Below are positions 1 through 7,839 of a stretch of 44,438 nucleotides of DNA, piece by piece. Both the position numbers and the translations under genes were made by a program. The stretch's first letter is position 1, and every line of letters begins with the position of its first letter. The notes below the pieces were generated by a model. It worked only from the letters and a program-made list of their open reading frames with translations. It was not told the DNA's origin and ran no database searches. The DNA is from Candidatus Thermoplasmatota archaeon (lineage in GTDB: Archaea > Thermoplasmatota > SW-10-69-26 > JACQPN01 > JAJPHT01), in the NCBI GenBank assembly GCA_035540375.1, contig DATLGO010000015.1:1-44438 (forward strand). Direction: 5' to 3'.

Positions 1-92
1 GTCGCGCTCCTTGCAGCGGGCTTTGCGGTCGCGGCGCGGTTCGCGCGTTGAACCACAAGCCCCAAGGCGACGCCGGGGGGCCGGTCCGCTGG

Positions 93-371
93 ATGCTCGG
101 CGGACGCAGGAGCTCCCTCGACATCATCCACGCGGTCCTCCGGCTCGTGGACGAAGGGGAGCGCAAGACGAGGATCATGACGGCCGCGAACCTGAGCCAC
201 GAGCTCCTCACGCGGTACCTGGGGTTTCTCGTCGACGGGGGATTCGTCCTTCCGCGGGAAGGCGGCGCCTACCGCCTGACCCCGGAGGGGCGATCCCTCC
301 TCGACGACGTGGGCCGCGTCCGGCGCCGCCTCGCGGGCGGGCCCGCCTGCGCGCCGGGCCTACGCTTATAA
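93..371 (+). CDS. Winged-helix DNA-binding protein (HTH_45-like)
   Basis: Small archaeal winged-helix protein of about 92 residues, probably a transcription regulator. The segment after GGRRSS (LDIIHAVLRLVDEG, then KTRIMTAANLSHELLTRYL) follows the usual order of this family: helix 1, a KTRIM turn and the recognition helix. GGFVLPREGGAYRLTPEG then forms the wing. I chose ATG 93 because the family normally starts just before the first helix; a TTG at 48 would add 15 residues of no recognisable character. Its TAA stop (369-371) lies inside the TATA box of purS, so its end and the purine operon promoter share bases. The DNA target is unknown. A role in controlling the adjacent purine operon is only a guess from position. 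Confidence 0.7.
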   Translation: MLGGRRSSLDIIHAVLRLVDEGERKTRIMTAANLSHELLTRYLGFLVDGGFVLPREGGAYRLTPEGRSLLDDVGRVRRRLAGGPACAPGLRL

Positions 372-372
372 C
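363..372 (+). promoter_or_regulatory. TATA box of the purS-purL-purQ-endA operon
   Basis: CTTATAAC at 365-372 is a strong archaeal box A. It lies about 35 nt before ATG 404 and about 26 nt before an in-frame GTG at 395. It overlaps the TAA stop of the upstream winged-helix gene. The next bases (371-382) contain two GGGACC-type units like those in the large arrays elsewhere in the window. Confidence 0.7.
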
Positions 373-403
373 CGGGACCGGGAATGGTCGGCCGGTGCCA
401 GCC

Positions 404-652
404 ATGTTCCGGGCGGAAGTGCGGGTCGAGCTGAGGCCGGGCGTCACGGATCCCGAAGGGGCGAACACGAAGAAGACGCTCGAGCTTCTCGGATTCGGGG
501 GCGTCAAGGCCGTGAAGAGCGTCAAGAGCTTCACGGTGGACCTCGAAGCCGCGAACGAGTCGGCCGCGCGCGAGCAGGTCGAGGAGATGGCCCGCCGCCT
601 TCTTTCGAACCCCGTGATCCACACGACGAAGATCACGCTCTCGAAGGCCTGA
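404..652 (+). CDS. purS: Phosphoribosylformylglycinamidine synthase, PurS subunit
   Basis: Small subunit (82 aa) of the three-part FGAM synthase (PurS, PurL, PurQ), which converts FGAR, ATP and glutamine to FGAM in de novo purine synthesis. PurS bridges the synthetase and glutaminase subunits. The sequence has the typical start (MFRAEVRVELRPGVTDPEG), followed by a GFGGVKAVKSVKSF strand pattern and a C-terminal NPVIHTTKI strand; the length is normal for PurS. It is the first gene of a tight operon, with 5 nt to purL. ATG 404 matches family N-termini. An in-frame GTG at 395 fits the leaderless spacing from the TATA box and would add three residues (VPA). Confidence 0.92.
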   Translation: MFRAEVRVELRPGVTDPEGANTKKTLELLGFGGVKAVKSVKSFTVDLEAANESAAREQVEEMARRLLSNPVIHTTKITLSKA

Positions 653-657
653 TCGCC

Positions 658-3093
658 ATGGCGCTCGACAAGTATCTGCGCCTCGTGCGCGCGGACCCGC
701 CGGTCTACGAGGTCGACCTCCTGCACGCGAGCGACGAGGGTCTCCTCGAGATCAGCGCCGAGACGCGCATCGGCCTGTCGCTCGACGAGATGAAGGTCGT
801 GCGCGACCACTTCAAGGCGAAGGGCCGCAACCCGCGCGACGTGGAGCTCGAGAGCCTCGGCCAGGCCTGGAGCGAGCACTGCTGCTACAAGTCCTCGAAG
901 CCGGTCCTCAAGCGCCACGTGTACGGCATCCACGAGGACAAGCTCGTGTGCCGCGAGGACGCGGGCGTCGCGCCCTTCGACGACAAGCACCACTATGTCG
1001 TCAAGATCGAGAGCCACAACCACCCGTCCGCGATCGAGCCGTACGGCGGCGCGGCGACGGGCATCGGCGGCGTCCTGCGCGACGTCGTCTGCATGGGCGC
1101 CGAGCCCATCGGCCTCATCGACCCCCTCTTCTTCGGCCCCCTCGACACGCCCCGCGAGGCGCTGCCGCCCGGCACGCGCTCCCCGCGCTACCTCTTCGGC
1201 GGCGTCGTCGCGGGCATCCGCGACTACGGCAACCGCGTCGGCATCCCGACGGTCGCGGGCATGATCCACTTCCACCCCAAGTTCATCACGAACAACCTCG
1301 TGAACGTGGGCTGCGTCGGCATCATGCCGAAGGAGCACCTCATCCACAGCCGCGTGGGCGGCGTCGGCGACGTGTTTATCCTCCTCGGCGGCCGCACGGG
1401 CCGCGACGGCATCCACGGCGTCACGTTCGCGAGCGCCGACCTCGCCGAGGACGCGGAGGAGACGTCGCGCTCCGCCGTGCAGCTCGGCGACCCCATCACG
1501 AAGGAGCCGCTCATCCACGCGGTGCTCGAGGCGAACGCGAAGGGTATCCTCACGGGCATGAAGGACCTCGGCGGCGGCGGCCTCTCGTGCGTCTGCGGCG
1601 AGATGGCGCTCGACGCGGGCCTCGGCGTCGTCGTGAACCTCGACAAGGTTCACCTCAAGGAACCCGGCATGAAGCCGTGGGAGGTCTGGGTCTCCGAATC
1701 GCAGGAGCGCATGATGGTCACGGTGCGCCCCTCGAACGTGCAGAAGGTCCTTGACGTCGCCCGGAAGTGGGACGTCGAGGCCGTCGTCGTCGCGGAGGCG
1801 ATCCGCGAGAAGGTCGTGCGCGTCCTCTGGAAGGGCGAGCCCGTCCTCGAGATGGAAAGCGAGTTCCTCTACGGCGGCCCCGTCTACAACCGCCCCATGG
1901 AGAAGCCCGCCACGGTGGATGTCGACGAGAAGGCGAGGCCGCGCAAGGACTGGTCGAAGACGCTGAAGGACCTCCTCGCGTCAGAGAACATCTGCTCGCG
2001 CGAGCTCGTCATCCGCATGTACGACCACGAGGTCAAGGCGAACACCGTCATCAAGCCCCTCCAGGGCAAGGTCGGCGTCGCCTCGCACGGCGACGCGACG
2101 GTCCTCAAGCCCGTCGCCTCCTCGTGGCGCGGCCTCGCGCTCACGACCGACGTGAACCCGAACTTCACGGACATCGACCCGTATTGGGGCGCGGCGAGCG
2201 CCTTCGACGAGGTCGTCCGCAACCTCGCGGCGGTCGGCGCGCGCCTCGACTCGGTCGCCGACAACCTGAACCTCGCGAACCCGCAGCGGCCGAACCGCAT
2301 GTGGGAGACGGAGGAGGCGACGCGCGGCCTCGGCGACGCGGCGCGCGCGCTCGGCGTCCCGTTCATCTCGGGCAACGTCTCGATGTACAACGAGTCCCCG
2401 ACGACGCCCATCCCGCCGACGCCCACGCTCCTCGGCGCGGGCCTCGTGAAGGACATCCGCAAGTGCGTCACGACGGACCTCAAGAAGAAGGGCGCGAAGC
2501 TCTACCTCGTCGGCGTCACCCGCGACGAGATGGGCGGCAGCGAATTCAACCGCCTCCTCGGCCTGAAGTCGAACCGCGTCCCGCGCGTGGACTTCCGCGT
2601 CACGAAGGTCTGGAGCGAGGCGCTCGTCACAGCGATCGAGAAGGGCCTCGTCGCCGCCGCGCACGACGTGAGCGCGGGCGGCCTCGCCGTCGCCGTCTCC
2701 GAGATGGCCTTCGGCGGCGACCTCGGCGCGACGGTGAAGATCCCCGAGGACGTCCGTGCGGACGTCGCGCTCTTCAGCGAGTCCAACACGCGCTGGGTCG
2801 TCGAGGCGAAGGACCCGAAGAAGCTCGAAGCGCACTTCCGCAAGGCGGGCGCGCCCCTCGCGCTCCTCGGCGCGGTCGGCGGCAGGGATCTCGTGTTCAA
2901 GCAGGGCCGCTCGACGGTCGCGAAGCTCGCGCTCGTCGACGCCCGCCGCGCGTGGACGGAAGCGCTCCCGAGGCTCGTGGGGTCGCTTTCGCCCGCGCCG
3001 CCCGCGGTCGCGCCGAAGGCGCGCCGCGCGGCGAAGGCGAAGCGCGCCGCGAAACCCGCGGCCCGCCGGTCGAAGGGAGGTCGGAAGCGATGA
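658..3093 (+). CDS. purL: Phosphoribosylformylglycinamidine synthase, PurL subunit
   Basis: ATP-dependent synthetase subunit of FGAM synthase in the cytoplasm (811 aa). The N-terminal SLGQAWSEHCCYKSSKP and the nucleotide-binding ESHNHPSAIEPYGGAATGIG are diagnostic. The two tandem AIRS-like halves follow, the second with DLGGGGLS-like and HDVSAGGLAVAVSEMA segments. It is longer than usual small PurL proteins (about 720-770 aa) because of a C-terminal tail of roughly 45 residues made almost only of Ala, Lys and Arg. Such a tail is not part of the enzyme fold and could bind RNA or act in complex assembly; that is inference. The stop overlaps the start of purQ by 4 nt (ATGA at 3090-3093), indicating coupled translation. 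Confidence 0.97.
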   Translation: MALDKYLRLVRADPPVYEVDLLHASDEGLLEISAETRIGLSLDEMKVVRDHFKAKGRNPRDVELESLGQAWSEHCCYKSSKPVLKRHVYGIHEDKLVCREDAGVAPFDDKHHYVVKIESHNHPSAIEPYGGAATGIGGVLRDVVCMGAEPIGLIDPLFFGPLDTPREALPPGTRSPRYLFGGVVAGIRDYGNRVGIPTVAGMIHFHPKFITNNLVNVGCVGIMPKEHLIHSRVGGVGDVFILLGGRTGRDGIHGVTFASADLAEDAEETSRSAVQLGDPITKEPLIHAVLEANAKGILTGMKDLGGGGLSCVCGEMALDAGLGVVVNLDKVHLKEPGMKPWEVWVSESQERMMVTVRPSNVQKVLDVARKWDVEAVVVAEAIREKVVRVLWKGEPVLEMESEFLYGGPVYNRPMEKPATVDVDEKARPRKDWSKTLKDLLASENICSRELVIRMYDHEVKANTVIKPLQGKVGVASHGDATVLKPVASSWRGLALTTDVNPNFTDIDPYWGAASAFDEVVRNLAAVGARLDSVADNLNLANPQRPNRMWETEEATRGLGDAARALGVPFISGNVSMYNESPTTPIPPTPTLLGAGLVKDIRKCVTTDLKKKGAKLYLVGVTRDEMGGSEFNRLLGLKSNRVPRVDFRVTKVWSEALVTAIEKGLVAAAHDVSAGGLAVAVSEMAFGGDLGATVKIPEDVRADVALFSESNTRWVVEAKDPKKLEAHFRKAGAPLALLGAVGGRDLVFKQGRSTVAKLALVDARRAWTEALPRLVGSLSPAPPAVAPKARRAAKAKRAAKPAARRSKGGRKR

Positions 3094-3935
3094 AGCGCAA
3101 GGACATTCGCGTCGCGGTGCTCCGCATCGAAGGCACGAACTCCGAGGCCGAGACCGCGCGCTGCTTCAGCGAGCTCGGCGCCTCGGCGGAGCTCGTCCAC
3201 ATGAACCAGCTCGACCGATCGAAGGTCGCGCCCGAGGACTTCCGCAGGCTCGAGGACTACCAGGCCCTCATGATCCCGGGCGGCTTCAGCGCGGGCGACT
3301 ACATCCGCGCGGGCGCCATCTGGGCCGCGCGCCTGAAGTCCCGCCACGCGAAGGAGCTCGAGGCGTTCGTCGCGGAGGGCAAGCCCGTCGGCGGGATCTG
3401 CAACGGTTTCCAGGTGCTCGTCGAGGTGGGCCTCCTGCCGGCGATCGGACACGAGGTCATGAGCCCCGATCCGCAGGCCGTGCTGCACATCAACGACTCC
3501 AACCGCTACGAGTGCCGCCCCGTGCACCTCAAGCACGTGAACAAGGGTCGCTGCGTCGCGACGCGCGGCATCCGGACGGGCGAGGTGCGCACGATCATCG
3601 CGAGCCACGGCGAGGGCAAGCTCCTCTACCCGAAGGACGCGATCGCGCGCATCCTCAAGGACCTCGAGAAGAACGACCAGATCCTCTTCCGCTACGTGGG
3701 CCCCGACGGGAAGCCCGCGGGCTACCCGTGGAACCCGAACGGCGCCCCCGGCGACGTCGCGGGCATCACGAACGAGGCCGGCACCGTGTTCGGCATGATG
3801 CCGCACCCGGAGCGCGTCTTCCACCGGTACCAGCACCCGGACTGGACGCGCGACGCGAAGGCGAAGCCGGACGCGGCGGGCGACGGACGCGCGATCTTCG
3901 AAGGCGTGCTCAGGTACGTCGAGAAGACGCTCTGA
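3090..3935 (+). CDS. purQ: Phosphoribosylformylglycinamidine synthase, PurQ (glutaminase) subunit
   Basis: Class I glutamine amidotransferase subunit (281 aa) that hydrolyses glutamine and passes ammonia to PurL. The catalytic Cys lies in PVGGICNGFQVL and the His in MMPHPERVF. The early GTNSEAETA and the IPGGFSAGDYIRAGAIWA segment are typical. It is longer than bacterial PurQ (about 225 aa), as in the longer archaeal forms, with an insertion around GPDGKPAGYPWNPNG. It starts inside the purL stop codon and ends 2 nt before endA, so it belongs to the same transcript. Confidence 0.97.
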   Translation: MKRKDIRVAVLRIEGTNSEAETARCFSELGASAELVHMNQLDRSKVAPEDFRRLEDYQALMIPGGFSAGDYIRAGAIWAARLKSRHAKELEAFVAEGKPVGGICNGFQVLVEVGLLPAIGHEVMSPDPQAVLHINDSNRYECRPVHLKHVNKGRCVATRGIRTGEVRTIIASHGEGKLLYPKDAIARILKDLEKNDQILFRYVGPDGKPAGYPWNPNGAPGDVAGITNEAGTVFGMMPHPERVFHRYQHPDWTRDAKAKPDAAGDGRAIFEGVLRYVEKTL

Positions 3936-3937
3936 CG

Positions 3938-5008
3938 ATGGCGCCCACGGGATCGCTGAAAGGCAACCGCGTCCTCCTGCGCGACGAGAAGGAGGCGAGC
4001 CCGCTCTACAACAAGGGCGCCTTCGGCACGCCGCTCTCGGGCGGCGGCATCGACCTCGACATCGTCGAGGCGCTCTACCTCGTCGACGCGGGACGCCTCT
4101 CGGTCGAGGACGCGGGACGCCGCATGGACCCCGCGGACCTCCTCGCGCTCGGCGCGCGCTCGGAGCGCGAGTTCGAGGTGCGCTACGTCGTGTACCGCGA
4201 CCTCCGCAACCGCGGCTTCCTGGTGAAGGCCGGCGTGCCCTCGCAGGACCCGCTCGTGAAGGCGTACGATTTCCACCTGTATCCGCGCGGCGGCTTCCCG
4301 GGCAAGACGCCGTCGTCGACGCTCGTCCGCGCGGGCACCGAGCGCGTCGCGTTCCACGCGGCGCGATGGGCCGAGGAGGCGGCGCGGGCCGCGGGCCTCG
4401 GCAAGAGCCTGCTTGCGGCCATCGTGGACGAGGAGGGGGACCTCACCTACTACGACGTGAAGCTCGCGGATCCCCGCGGCGAGGTGCCGGTTCGGCCGCG
4501 CGACCATTCGGGCGAGCGCGCGCACCTGCTCGCGGACCGCGTCGTCGCGCACGGCGCCCTCGCGGACGCCCTCGCCTCGGAGGAGCATTACGGCCGCGCG
4601 CTCTCGCCCGGCCGCCAGCTCTCGCCCGAGGAAACGCTCTACCTCCTCGAGGAAACGGGGATGGGCCTCGAGGACGCGGCGAGCGGCGAGCGCGTGGCGG
4701 CCTCCGCGTTCCGCGCCCGCGCGCGGGGCCTCAACCCTGAATTCGACGCGCTCTATCCCGTCTTCCGCGACCTCAGGGCCCGCGCGCTCGTCGTGAAGAC
4801 CGGCTTCAAGTACGGCACGCACTTCCGCGTGTACCGCTCGGGTCCCGACGAGGGGCACGCGCCCTACCTCGTGCACGTGCTCGGGGAGAAGGGCGTTCCC
4901 TGGCCCGAGATCGCGGGCTTCATCCGTCTCGCTCACGGCGTCCGTAAGGCGATGCTCTTCGCGACGAGCGGAGGCCGCTACGTCGAGCTGACGCGGACCC
5001 GGCCCTGA
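3938..5008 (+). CDS. endA: tRNA-splicing endonuclease, alpha2 (tandem-repeat) type
   Basis: Cleaves introns from pre-tRNA at bulge-helix-bulge sites. At 356 aa it is the two-repeat form that works as a homodimer. The N-terminal half carries a degenerate copy (VRYVVYRDLRNRGFLVKAG, residues about 87-105). The C-terminal half carries the catalytic copy (VFRDLRARALVVKTGFKYG, about 273-291). The catalytic His is expected in GHAPYLVHV and the Lys in AHGVRKAMLF; the catalytic Tyr should come from the YGTHFRVY segment, but which Tyr serves I cannot settle by eye. It is the last gene of the purine operon, 2 nt after purQ, an unusual but plausible co-transcription of a tRNA processing enzyme with purine synthesis. 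Confidence 0.93.
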   Translation: MAPTGSLKGNRVLLRDEKEASPLYNKGAFGTPLSGGGIDLDIVEALYLVDAGRLSVEDAGRRMDPADLLALGARSEREFEVRYVVYRDLRNRGFLVKAGVPSQDPLVKAYDFHLYPRGGFPGKTPSSTLVRAGTERVAFHAARWAEEAARAAGLGKSLLAAIVDEEGDLTYYDVKLADPRGEVPVRPRDHSGERAHLLADRVVAHGALADALASEEHYGRALSPGRQLSPEETLYLLEETGMGLEDAASGERVAASAFRARARGLNPEFDALYPVFRDLRARALVVKTGFKYGTHFRVYRSGPDEGHAPYLVHVLGEKGVPWPEIAGFIRLAHGVRKAMLFATSGGRYVELTRTRP

Positions 5009-5232
5009 GCGGCTGGAGTCCCGAAACCGTCGCCGCGACGGCCACGGTGCGATCCTTCATCCACAACGCTTTTGACGCGGGGGGTGGAGCGACGACGCAG
5101 GAGCGGGCCCGGCCGGGCGCGCCTTCCTCCAAGCCTCTCAGCCTCCCACCTTCCCGCGCCCGGCCGCGCCGCACCTTTTCGATCGACCCTGGGGCCACAC
5201 GGTTCTTCGACGGAGGCGGGGCCACGGGACCC

Positions 5233-5799
5233 ATGCACGTCGAGCACTTCATGACGCCGCACCCGGTCGCGTGCGACGCTTCGGATACCGTCGACAAGGT
5301 CGCGCGCCAGATGCGGGACAAGGGCGTGGGCGCCGTCGTCGTCCTCGAGCGCGGAAAGGTCGCGGGCATCGTGACGGACCGCGACATCGCGACGACGGTC
5401 GTCGCCGAAGGACTCGCGCCCGATCGCACCCCCGTCGAGGACGTGATGACGCGCGATCCGGCGCGCCTCACCCTCGACGACAACATCTTCTCCGCGATCG
5501 ACACCATGCGCAGCGCCAACGTGGCCCGACGCATCCCCGTGGTGAACGAGTACAACGAGCTTCTCGGCATCGTCAGCATCAGCGACGTCGCGGTCGTCGC
5601 GAAAGACCTCATCGAGGCGGTGCTTCTCGAGGAGACCCACCAGGCCATGGAGGAGACGCACGTGCTCACGGGGGGCAAGCGCATCCTCCGAGCGTTGCGA
5701 AGCCCGACGAAGGCGGAACGCCTGCCCCCCGAGGAAGCGCTTCGGCCCGTGACGGCGCCGACCCCCGAGGGTCCCGCGCCCTCGACCGGCCGACCCTGA
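5233..5799 (+). CDS. Two-CBS-domain protein
   Basis: Cytoplasmic protein of 188 aa built from a tandem pair of CBS domains, a module that binds adenosine nucleotides and acts as an energy or redox sensor. The first copy begins at VEHFMTPHPVACDASDTV and ends with VAGIVTDRDIA; the second begins at VEDVMTRDPARLTLDDN and ends with LLGIVSISDVA (about residues 75-130). A further 55 residues, partly Pro-rich, have no known domain. ATG 5233 was chosen because the first CBS strand begins immediately after it; a GTG at 5047 would add 62 Pro/Arg-rich residues with no domain. Its TGA stop abuts the stop of the convergent gene to form TGATCA at 5797-5802. The partner protein is unknown. Confidence 0.9.
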   Translation: MHVEHFMTPHPVACDASDTVDKVARQMRDKGVGAVVVLERGKVAGIVTDRDIATTVVAEGLAPDRTPVEDVMTRDPARLTLDDNIFSAIDTMRSANVARRIPVVNEYNELLGIVSISDVAVVAKDLIEAVLLEETHQAMEETHVLTGGKRILRALRSPTKAERLPPEEALRPVTAPTPEGPAPSTGRP

Positions 5800-6294
5800 T
5801 CACCGGCCGCCCAGGCCGAACAGCTCGACGAGCGGCTCGGGACGGACGCGCGCGTGCGCCAGGGCGACATACTGCGCGACGAATTCGGGCTCGTCGATCC
5901 CCCGCTGCAGGTAGAAGAACGAGCGGGCGATCTCGTTGCCTTCCCGCCCGGGCTTCGCGCTCTCGAGAACGCCCGCGGCGGTATGGAACATCGCGTCGAG
6001 GACGCCGTCGACCGCGCGGACGACGGGCGCGCCCGCGCGGCCGACGCACCACGCTCCCTCGAGCGTCGGGACGACGGCGTACGTCGCGCGCGGGCCGACG
6101 AAGGCCACCCCGCCCTCCTTCACGTTCCAAAGACCGCCCCACGCGACGCGGCCGCCGCACGCGTCGACGACGGCGGGGTGCTGGCTCGCGAGGATGCCGA
6201 GTCCCGCCTGGAAGAGGCGATGCAGCGGGCGGAGCCTCCGCGCGAGCGTCGCGTGGCGACGGAGCACGCAGGTAAGGAGGCGGGGAGGCGCCAT
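5800..6294 (-). CDS. Uncharacterised protein (164 aa)
   Basis: I do not recognise this family. The reading frame is supported by its position between real genes, with no overlap except the shared TGATCA stop with the CBS gene, and by a normal non-repetitive composition. The N-terminal 30 residues are basic and helical. The middle (GGRVAWGGLWNVKEGGVAFVGPRATYAVVPTLEGAWCVGR) looks like alternating beta strands. The C-terminal half (VVRAVDGVLDAMFHTAAGVLE, then EIARSFFYLQRGIDEPEFVAQYVALAHA) is helical. No signal peptide or membrane segment is visible. It is divergent from trpS, with about 115 bp between the starts. Confidence 0.7.
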   Translation of the reverse strand: MAPPRLLTCVLRRHATLARRLRPLHRLFQAGLGILASQHPAVVDACGGRVAWGGLWNVKEGGVAFVGPRATYAVVPTLEGAWCVGRAGAPVVRAVDGVLDAMFHTAAGVLESAKPGREGNEIARSFFYLQRGIDEPEFVAQYVALAHARVRPEPLVELFGLGGR

Positions 6295-6375
6295 GCCAGA
6301 TGCGGCCGCGGCGAAACGGCGCTTCGCCCGGAGGCGAGACCCGTTCGGGGCGCGCGGCGCGGCCGGGCCCCGAAC

Positions 6376-6384
6376 GCTTTAAGG
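6376..6384 (+). promoter_or_regulatory. TATA box of trpS-pheS
   Basis: GCTTTAAGG, centred 31 nt before ATG 6411, which fits a transcript with almost no 5' leader. Confidence 0.6.
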
Positions 6385-6410
6385 GCCACACCCTCCATCC
6401 GCGCTCGCCC

Positions 6411-7838
6411 ATGCGGATCGATCCCTGGTCGTCGCAGCAATCCACGGACTATCAGCGGCTGCGCGACGAGTTCGGGATCGCGGCCTTCGACTACGGCGAG
6501 CGCCTCGCCGCCCTCGCCCGACAGCGCGGGCTCCCGCCCCCGCCGCCCATCGTGCGGCGCGGCATCGTGTTCGGCGAGCGCGGCTTCGACCGCGTCTTCG
6601 GCGCGATCGAGCGCGGCGACCCCTGGGCGGTGCTCACGGGCCTCATGCCGAGCGGGCCGATGCACCTCGGCCACAAGCTCGTGATCGACCAGGTGCGCTA
6701 CTACCAGAGCCTCGGCGCCGACGTCTTCATCGTCGTCGCCGACGTCGAGGCGCACGTCACGCGCGGCCTCACCCTCGAGCGCGCCCGGGAGATCGCGATG
6801 AGCGACTACCTCCCGAACTACTTCGCCCTGGGCCTCAAGCCGGACCGCACGCAGATCTACTTCCAGAGCGAGCGCGCCGCGGTCAAGGACCTCGCGTGGA
6901 AGCTCGGGCGCAGGATCAATTGGTCCACGATGGAGGCCATCTACGGATTCTCGGGCGAGACCAACATGGGGCACGCGATGGCGCCCCTCGTCCAGGTGGG
7001 CGACATCCTCCACGTGCAGCTTCCCGAGTACGGGGGGCCCCGGCCCGTCGTCGTGCCCGTCGGCGTCGACCAGGACCCGCACATCCGCCTCACCCGCGAC
7101 CTCGCGCAGGCGACGCGCATCTTCTCGATCAACCACGAACCGGGCAAGGGCGTCGTGGTCGCGCTCAAGGACAACCAGGACAAGGCGACCGTCGAGCGCC
7201 TGCATGCGGCCCTCGCCCGCCGCCGGCCCGAGCTCGCGGGAAAGCCGGGCCACGAGACCAAGGCGCTCCTCGAAGCCGCGCTCCGCGAGGCGCTCCACGC
7301 GATCGGCGCGAGCGACGTCGAGAAGAACGTCCCCTACGGCACGCTCACCTGGAAGGCCGCCTCGGCGCGGGACGTGTACGACCTCGACCTCGCGCTCGCG
7401 AAGTTCGAGGCGTCGGCGCTCGAGGGCTTCGGCTTCGTCGCCCCCGCCTCGACGTACCACCGCTTCATGCAGGGGCTCACGGGCGGCAAGATGTCGTCCT
7501 CGAAGCCCGAGACGCACATCGCGCTCAACGATCCGCCCGCGCTCGCCGAGAAGAAGCTCGCGGGCGCCGTGACCGGCGGCCGCGCGACCGCCGAGGAGCA
7601 GCGCCGCCTCGGCGCCGATTGCGGCAAGTGCATGGCGTACGAGACATACGTCTACCACCTCGTCCCCGACGACGACAGGCTCGCCGAGGCCTTCGAGAAG
7701 GGCACGGGCGGGAAGATGCTCTGCGGCGAGTGCAAATCCATCTACGGCAAGCCCGCGATCGCGAAGCTCGTGGGCGACCTCGCCGACGGCCGGAAGGCCG
7801 CAGAGAGCGCCCTAAAGGCCACCGTGAGGAGCGAATGA
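6411..7838 (+). CDS. trpS: Tryptophanyl-tRNA synthetase
   Basis: Class I aminoacyl-tRNA synthetase (475 aa) that charges tRNA-Trp. The HIGH-type motif is PMHLGHK (residues 83-89) and the KMSKS-type motif is GGKMSSSKPET (about 358-368). The archaeal/eukaryal TrpRS signature VGVDQDPHIRLTRDLA distinguishes it from TyrRS. A pair of Cys in DCGKCMAY and another in LCGECKSIYG near the C-terminus suggest a structural metal site. ATG 6411 sits 31 nt after the TATA box; an upstream extension would run through that box. pheS follows after a single base, so two aromatic aminoacyl-tRNA synthetases are co-transcribed. Confidence 0.95.
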   Translation: MRIDPWSSQQSTDYQRLRDEFGIAAFDYGERLAALARQRGLPPPPPIVRRGIVFGERGFDRVFGAIERGDPWAVLTGLMPSGPMHLGHKLVIDQVRYYQSLGADVFIVVADVEAHVTRGLTLERAREIAMSDYLPNYFALGLKPDRTQIYFQSERAAVKDLAWKLGRRINWSTMEAIYGFSGETNMGHAMAPLVQVGDILHVQLPEYGGPRPVVVPVGVDQDPHIRLTRDLAQATRIFSINHEPGKGVVVALKDNQDKATVERLHAALARRRPELAGKPGHETKALLEAALREALHAIGASDVEKNVPYGTLTWKAASARDVYDLDLALAKFEASALEGFGFVAPASTYHRFMQGLTGGKMSSSKPETHIALNDPPALAEKKLAGAVTGGRATAEEQRRLGADCGKCMAYETYVYHLVPDDDRLAEAFEKGTGGKMLCGECKSIYGKPAIAKLVGDLADGRKAAESALKATVRSE

Positions 7839-7839
7839 C

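Noticed and set aside
208-1653. 481-aa minus-strand frame opposite purS and purL
   Set aside because: Antisense to well-conserved genes; composition is Ala/Asp/Val/Arg/His as expected from the complement of high-GC codons.
1767-3080. Long Arg-rich plus-strand frame inside purL that runs into purQ
   Set aside because: Only the part from 3090 is PurQ; the upstream part is out of frame with PurL and is pure Arg/Gly/Pro/Ala.
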